From: JBFKOL01 sp041628815
Lineage (GTDB): Bacteria > Bacteroidota > Bacteroidia > Chitinophagales > Saprospiraceae
Assembly: GCA_041628815.1 (NCBI GenBank)
Contig: JBFKOL010000151.1
Location: 1-9,749, forward strand
DNA: 9,749 nt
Direction: 5' to 3'
Position 1 is the stretch's first letter, and the number at the start of each line of letters is the position of its first letter. Position numbers and translations under genes: made by a program. Shown one piece after another: positions 6,830 to 9,749 of this stretch. The notes below the pieces were generated by a model. It ran no database searches and was not told the DNA's origin. It saw nothing but the letters and a program-made list of their open reading frames with translations.

Positions 6830-7900
6830 ATGACGAAGTATAATTTCAATCCCGGTCCGGCCATACTTCCGCATTCCGTATTTGAGGAAGCTTCCCGCGC
6901 CGTGCTCGAATTGGGAAAGTCCGGATTGTCTGTTCTCGAAATTTCACACAGGTCCAAAGAGTTTGAAGAAATTATTGCTGAAGCCAAGTCCCTGGTGAAA
7001 GAGCTCTATTCACTGCCGGATGAGTATGAAGTGTTGTTTCTCCAAGGTGGTGCGAGCAGCCAGTTTTTCATGACTGCCATGAACCTTCTTAGACCGGGCA
7101 GTACAGCTGGATATATTGATACTGGTAGTTGGTCAGAAAAAGCCATCAAAGAAGCGAAATTGATGGGCGATATTAAGGTTTTGGCCAGCTCAAAGGATAA
7201 AGGTTATCGTTGTATACCCAAAGATGTTACCATTGATGATGGATTGACATATGTTCATATTACTAGCAACAATACCATTAGCGGGACTCAATACCATACT
7301 TTTCCGGATACTCCGGTAAAGTTGGTTGCCGATATGTCTTCTGATGTATTGAGCAAACCGTTGCCCATAGAAAAATTTGGTCTAATCTATGCCGGAGCGC
7401 AAAAAAACCTTGGTCCTGCTGGGGTGACCCTGGTCATCGTCAACAAAAATTTTGTTACAGAGACAAGGGAAGACCTGCCGACGATGTTAAAATACTCGAC
7501 GCATCTTGCCAAGAATTCAATGTTCAACACACCTCCGGTATTTGCCATTTATGTTTCCCTGCTCACGCTGAGGTGGTTGAAAAAAGAAGGAGGTCTGGCT
7601 GCGATTGACAAAAGAAATACCAAAAAAGCTCAGCTCATATACGATGCTATTGATGGCAGCCGACTCTTCGATGGTACAGCACAAAAAGAAGACCGGTCCA
7701 AGATGAACATTACATTCCTGCTGCGAGAAGAATCCCTGACAGCAAAATTTCTCAACGTGTGCAATGACGCACAAATTGTTGGAGTGAAGGGTCATCGTTC
7801 AGTTGGTGGATTCAGGGCATCCGTATACAATGCCATGTCACCAGAAGGAGCAGCAGTACTTGGACAGGTCATAAAGGACTTTGACCGCCGCAATGCGTGA
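6830..7900 (+). CDS. serC: Phosphoserine aminotransferase
   Basis: SerC is a pyridoxal-phosphate enzyme that transfers an amino group from glutamate to 3-phosphohydroxypyruvate, making phosphoserine for serine synthesis. It may also serve the related step in pyridoxal phosphate synthesis. The 356-residue length is typical. It opens with NFNPGPA (5-11). The cofactor phosphate-binding stretch is GGASS (73-77), and GSWSEKA follows, where the tryptophan stacks on the cofactor. HITSNNTISGTQ is the substrate-side loop. VADMSSD holds the aspartate that contacts the pyridine ring. The Schiff-base lysine is K192 in AGAQKNLGPAG. The C-terminal GHRSVGGFRASVYNAM is the classic family end motif. The start ATG lies 30 nt after gpmI, and its 3' end overlaps the next gene by 8 nt. 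The neighbour gpmI competes for the same metabolite pool, 3-phosphoglycerate. No serA or serB is in the window. Confidence 0.98.
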   Translation: MTKYNFNPGPAILPHSVFEEASRAVLELGKSGLSVLEISHRSKEFEEIIAEAKSLVKELYSLPDEYEVLFLQGGASSQFFMTAMNLLRPGSTAGYIDTGSWSEKAIKEAKLMGDIKVLASSKDKGYRCIPKDVTIDDGLTYVHITSNNTISGTQYHTFPDTPVKLVADMSSDVLSKPLPIEKFGLIYAGAQKNLGPAGVTLVIVNKNFVTETREDLPTMLKYSTHLAKNSMFNTPPVFAIYVSLLTLRWLKKEGGLAAIDKRNTKKAQLIYDAIDGSRLFDGTAQKEDRSKMNITFLLREESLTAKFLNVCNDAQIVGVKGHRSVGGFRASVYNAMSPEGAAVLGQVIKDFDRRNA

Positions 7901-8627
7901 TTTTAAGGACGAAGTCTGGAATATTGACGGTATCACCATACCTGTCCGCATTCATCGCGAATGGCGCAATAATCATCGCATATCAATTACCGGTGACAAA
8001 GTGATCATCCGAGCCGCTAAATGGGCACATGGTAGGTCCTCATCCATAAAGCCATGGGCCATTGAATGGCTGAAGCATCAATTTGCAACTCAAGAGGACC
8101 TTGCCTCTCGCTTCAAGTCTGTACTCTATCGGGATAACGATGTTGTTGTCACCACGCGCAAAAAATACGTCTTGAGGATGAAGATTGACGATAGAAAAAC
8201 CAATACTGGAATACTCCATGATGGTGAAATCCATCTTAAGCTGAGTCGAGTATTAGGGAATTTCGAAAGAAAACAACTGACCAGCAGCCTGATTTCCAGG
8301 GTCATTTCCAAAGATCAATTCCCAGCAGTATCATCACGAATTCGAGAATTGAACCGCCAGCATTTTGGCTTTAAGGTGGGTCAAATAAGGATTAAAAACA
8401 ACCGCAGCAACTGGGGAAGCTGTTCGTGTGCTGGCAATATCAACATCGCTAGTCGCGCGCTCCTGACACCACTGCCTGTACAGGACTACATCTTTATACA
8501 TGAACTTGCCCATCTAAAGGAATTGAATCACTCTAAGGCTTATTGGTCGCTGGTAAACGAAGTAGTTCCTGATTACAAAGTGTTCGAGGAATGGCTCAAA
8601 AGTGAAGGGCGGTATCTGAGATTTTAA
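7893..8627 (+). CDS. YgjP-like (WLM/DUF45) zinc metallopeptidase-domain protein
   Basis: The C-terminal half is a YgjP-like metallopeptidase domain. It contains NRSNWGSCS (the family's WGSCS motif), then FIHELAHLKELNHSKAYW with zinc ligands H203, H207 and H213 and catalytic E204. The N-terminal 120 residues resemble the beta-rich start of the DUF45 family (VRIHREWRNNHRISI) but are divergent, and no function can be read from them. There is no signal peptide or membrane segment, so it is probably cytoplasmic. The substrate is unknown: the family is widespread but poorly characterised. The ATG at 7893 lies inside the end of serC and shares ATGCGTGA with its stop, which suggests translational coupling. 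A TTG four codons earlier is possible but less likely. It is the last gene of the rightward block, followed after 17 nt by a strong terminator. Confidence 0.88.
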   Translation: MRDFKDEVWNIDGITIPVRIHREWRNNHRISITGDKVIIRAAKWAHGRSSSIKPWAIEWLKHQFATQEDLASRFKSVLYRDNDVVVTTRKKYVLRMKIDDRKTNTGILHDGEIHLKLSRVLGNFERKQLTSSLISRVISKDQFPAVSSRIRELNRQHFGFKVGQIRIKNNRSNWGSCSCAGNINIASRALLTPLPVQDYIFIHELAHLKELNHSKAYWSLVNEVVPDYKVFEEWLKSEGRYLRF

Positions 8628-8644
8628 CAATACTGATCACCACT

Positions 8645-8693
8645 AAAAAAAACACCCGTGACCAACCTTTATCTGATCACGGGTGTTTTTTTT
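8645..8693. terminator. Bidirectional intrinsic terminator between converging operons
   Basis: Eight A (8645-8652) and CACCCGTGA (8653-8661) pair exactly with TCACGGGTG (8677-8685) and eight T (8686-8693). The loop is 15 nt (8662-8676). Read on either strand, the result is a GC-containing 9-bp stem followed by eight U. It lies 17 nt after the peptidase gene and 12 nt from the end of rplI on the other strand, so it can stop transcription of both converging operons. Confidence 0.93.
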
Positions 8694-8705
8694 AACCTTT
8701 TCTTT

Positions 8706-9152
8706 TTACTCCTTGATTAGTTCAAGATGTATAGTTCCGCTCACTTGAGGATGAAGGTTGACCTTCGCATTATAGGTCCCGATCTCTTTGATATCTTCGA
8801 GAAGTTCTATTTTTTTCCTGGGCACTTCCACCTCCAATTGCTCTTTTAGAGCATTGGCCACCTGAATGTTCGTAATGCTTCCAAATATCTTTCCTGTAGT
8901 ACCAGCTTTTACCCCGATCTGGATGGTTTTTCCTTCCAGTTGCTCCATCAGAGCTTTGTAGTCATCCAGGCGCGCCTCCTCTTCAGCTTTCTCTTTGGCG
9001 ATGAGTTCATCCAGCTTTTTCATGTTAGGCTCATTGGCCAGTACTGCCAAACCTTTGGGTATCAGGTAATTTCTTCCATAGCCGTTTTTCACCTGGACGA
9101 CTTCGTGCTTATCACCCAGCGTGTCAATGTCTTTCAAAAGAATGATCTTCAT
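8706..9152 (-). CDS. rplI: 50S ribosomal protein L9
   Basis: L9 binds 23S rRNA near the base of the L1 stalk and reaches out from the ribosome, helping to keep reading frame. The 148-residue length is standard. The N-terminal rRNA-binding domain (1 to about 46) starts MKIILLKDIDTLGDKHEVV and carries the signature GYGRNYLIPKGLA at 24-36. A Lys/Glu-rich connecting helix follows (about 47-76, including DELIAKEKAEEEARLDDYKAL). The C-terminal domain contains GKIFGSITN and closes at SGTIHLELIKE. It is the last gene of the leftward rpsF-rpsR-rplI operon, starting 28 nt after rpsR. Its stop lies just beyond the shared terminator. Confidence 0.97.
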   Translation of the reverse strand: MKIILLKDIDTLGDKHEVVQVKNGYGRNYLIPKGLAVLANEPNMKKLDELIAKEKAEEEARLDDYKALMEQLEGKTIQIGVKAGTTGKIFGSITNIQVANALKEQLEVEVPRKKIELLEDIKEIGTYNAKVNLHPQVSGTIHLELIKE

Positions 9153-9180
9153 TGTTGGTCGTTTAACGTGATCCGGTAAA

Positions 9181-9447
9181 TCATTTCAACAAGTCTGCCA
9201 CATAGGGCAAAATCGCCAGGTGGCGCGCGCGTTTTACTGCAATCGCCACACGTTTCTGGTACTTGAGCGAATTACCTGTTATTCTTCTTGGCAAAAGCTT
9301 ACCTTGCCCATTTACAAACTGTATGAGAAAATCAGGATCCTTATAGTCAATGTGTTTGATCCCGTATTTCCTGAAACGGCAGTATTTCTTTCTTTTCTTA
9401 CCGATGTTCGGGTTACTGAGAAATTTGATGTCATCCCTGGAGGCCAT
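9181..9447 (-). CDS. rpsR: 30S ribosomal protein S18
   Basis: S18 binds with S6 to the platform of the 30S subunit. The 88-residue protein has the usual core: KKYCRFRKYGIKHIDYKDP, then KLLPRRITGNSLKYQKRVA and a basic C-terminal helix VKRARHLAILPY. Only one cysteine (C23) is present, so this is the form without a four-cysteine zinc site. The ATG shares one base with the rpsF stop (TAATG), so translation of the two partner proteins is probably coupled. No ssb or priB gene lies between rpsF and rpsR, unlike the E. coli operon. Confidence 0.97.
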   Translation of the reverse strand: MASRDDIKFLSNPNIGKKRKKYCRFRKYGIKHIDYKDPDFLIQFVNGQGKLLPRRITGNSLKYQKRVAIAVKRARHLAILPYVADLLK

Positions 9448-9749
9448 TATTCTTCTTCGCTTTTAGATTTGGTAGTTTTCGCTGCACCTACTACGGCGCG
9501 TTGTGGTTTTTTCTTACGAGTCTTGTCGGTATCGCTCTTTTTCTTGACCGTACCTATTAGACCATTGCGTTTGTCATCATTGTACTTCACCCCATATTTA
9601 TCCAACTTAACGGTCAGGAAACGCATGATACGCTCATCCCTCCTCAAGGCCAACTCGAGCCGAGGTATCAATGATCCTTCATCGTTGGAAAATTCAATGG
9701 AATAGTATACCCCGGAAGAACGTCTGTTAATGGGGTACGCGAGTTGTTT
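9447..9749 (-). CDS. rpsF: 30S ribosomal protein S6, C-terminal part (cut by window edge)
   Basis: The frame is open from the right edge to the stop at 9447-9449 and encodes the last 100 residues of S6. The visible part begins KQLAYPINRRSSGVYYSIEF, the standard S6 strand with the LAYPI motif, and continues with LELALRRDERIMRFLTVKLDKY, the helix and final strand that contact S18. About 30-40 N-terminal residues are outside the window. After the fold, a roughly 45-residue Lys/Arg-rich tail (with KKK runs) ends in three glutamates. It heads the leftward operon with rpsR and rplI, and its promoter and any leader element are off-window. Confidence 0.95.
   Translation of the reverse strand, partial: KQLAYPINRRSSGVYYSIEFSNDEGSLIPRLELALRRDERIMRFLTVKLDKYGVKYNDDKRNGLIGTVKKKSDTDKTRKKKPQRAVVGAAKTTKSKSEEE

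Noticed and set aside
9220..9705. Plus-strand open frame of 161 codons opposite rpsR and rpsF
   Set aside because: It is antisense to two well-recognised ribosomal genes, has no recognisable domain, and its composition follows the opposite strand's codons.

Overview
This window is a compact housekeeping segment from a member of the Bacteroidota (Bacteroidetes). The evidence is the protein style of NusA, IF2, S18 and L9, the almost complete absence of Shine-Dalgarno sequences before the starts, and two matches to the Bacteroidota -7 promoter box TANNTTTG. No mobile element, CRISPR array, tRNA or rRNA gene is visible. Almost all of the DNA is coding, and no stretch longer than about 85 bases lacks a gene.

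Positions 1-8627 are transcribed rightward. A putative promoter (22-29) is followed by a compact hairpin and T-run (49-71), then rimP, nusA and infB, the conserved transcription/translation cluster also seen in E. coli and Bacillus. The run continues into a TIGR02757/DUF2400-family gene, gpmI (cofactor-independent phosphoglycerate mutase), serC (phosphoserine aminotransferase) and a YgjP-like zinc metallopeptidase gene. Spacing is tight throughout: 6 nt, 47-48 nt, 37 nt, 2 nt, 30 nt and an 8-nt overlap. A second TANNTTTG box lies just before serC, so serC and the peptidase gene may also be transcribed separately.

A strong, nearly symmetrical terminator (8645-8693) separates this block from a leftward ribosomal-protein operon, read rpsF (cut by the right edge), rpsR, rplI. 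It is placed to stop transcription from both sides.

Functionally, the first block matures the 30S subunit (RimP), controls elongation and termination by RNA polymerase (NusA) and starts translation (IF2). The next genes handle 3-phosphoglycerate: GpmI passes it down glycolysis, while SerC works on the branch to serine. The second block supplies S6, S18 and L9.

I did not find a clearly new system. The two observations most worth following are a leader terminator that could let NusA regulate its own operon, and a resemblance of the uncharacterised TIGR02757 protein to helix-hairpin-helix DNA glycosylases, including candidate catalytic Lys and Asp residues.
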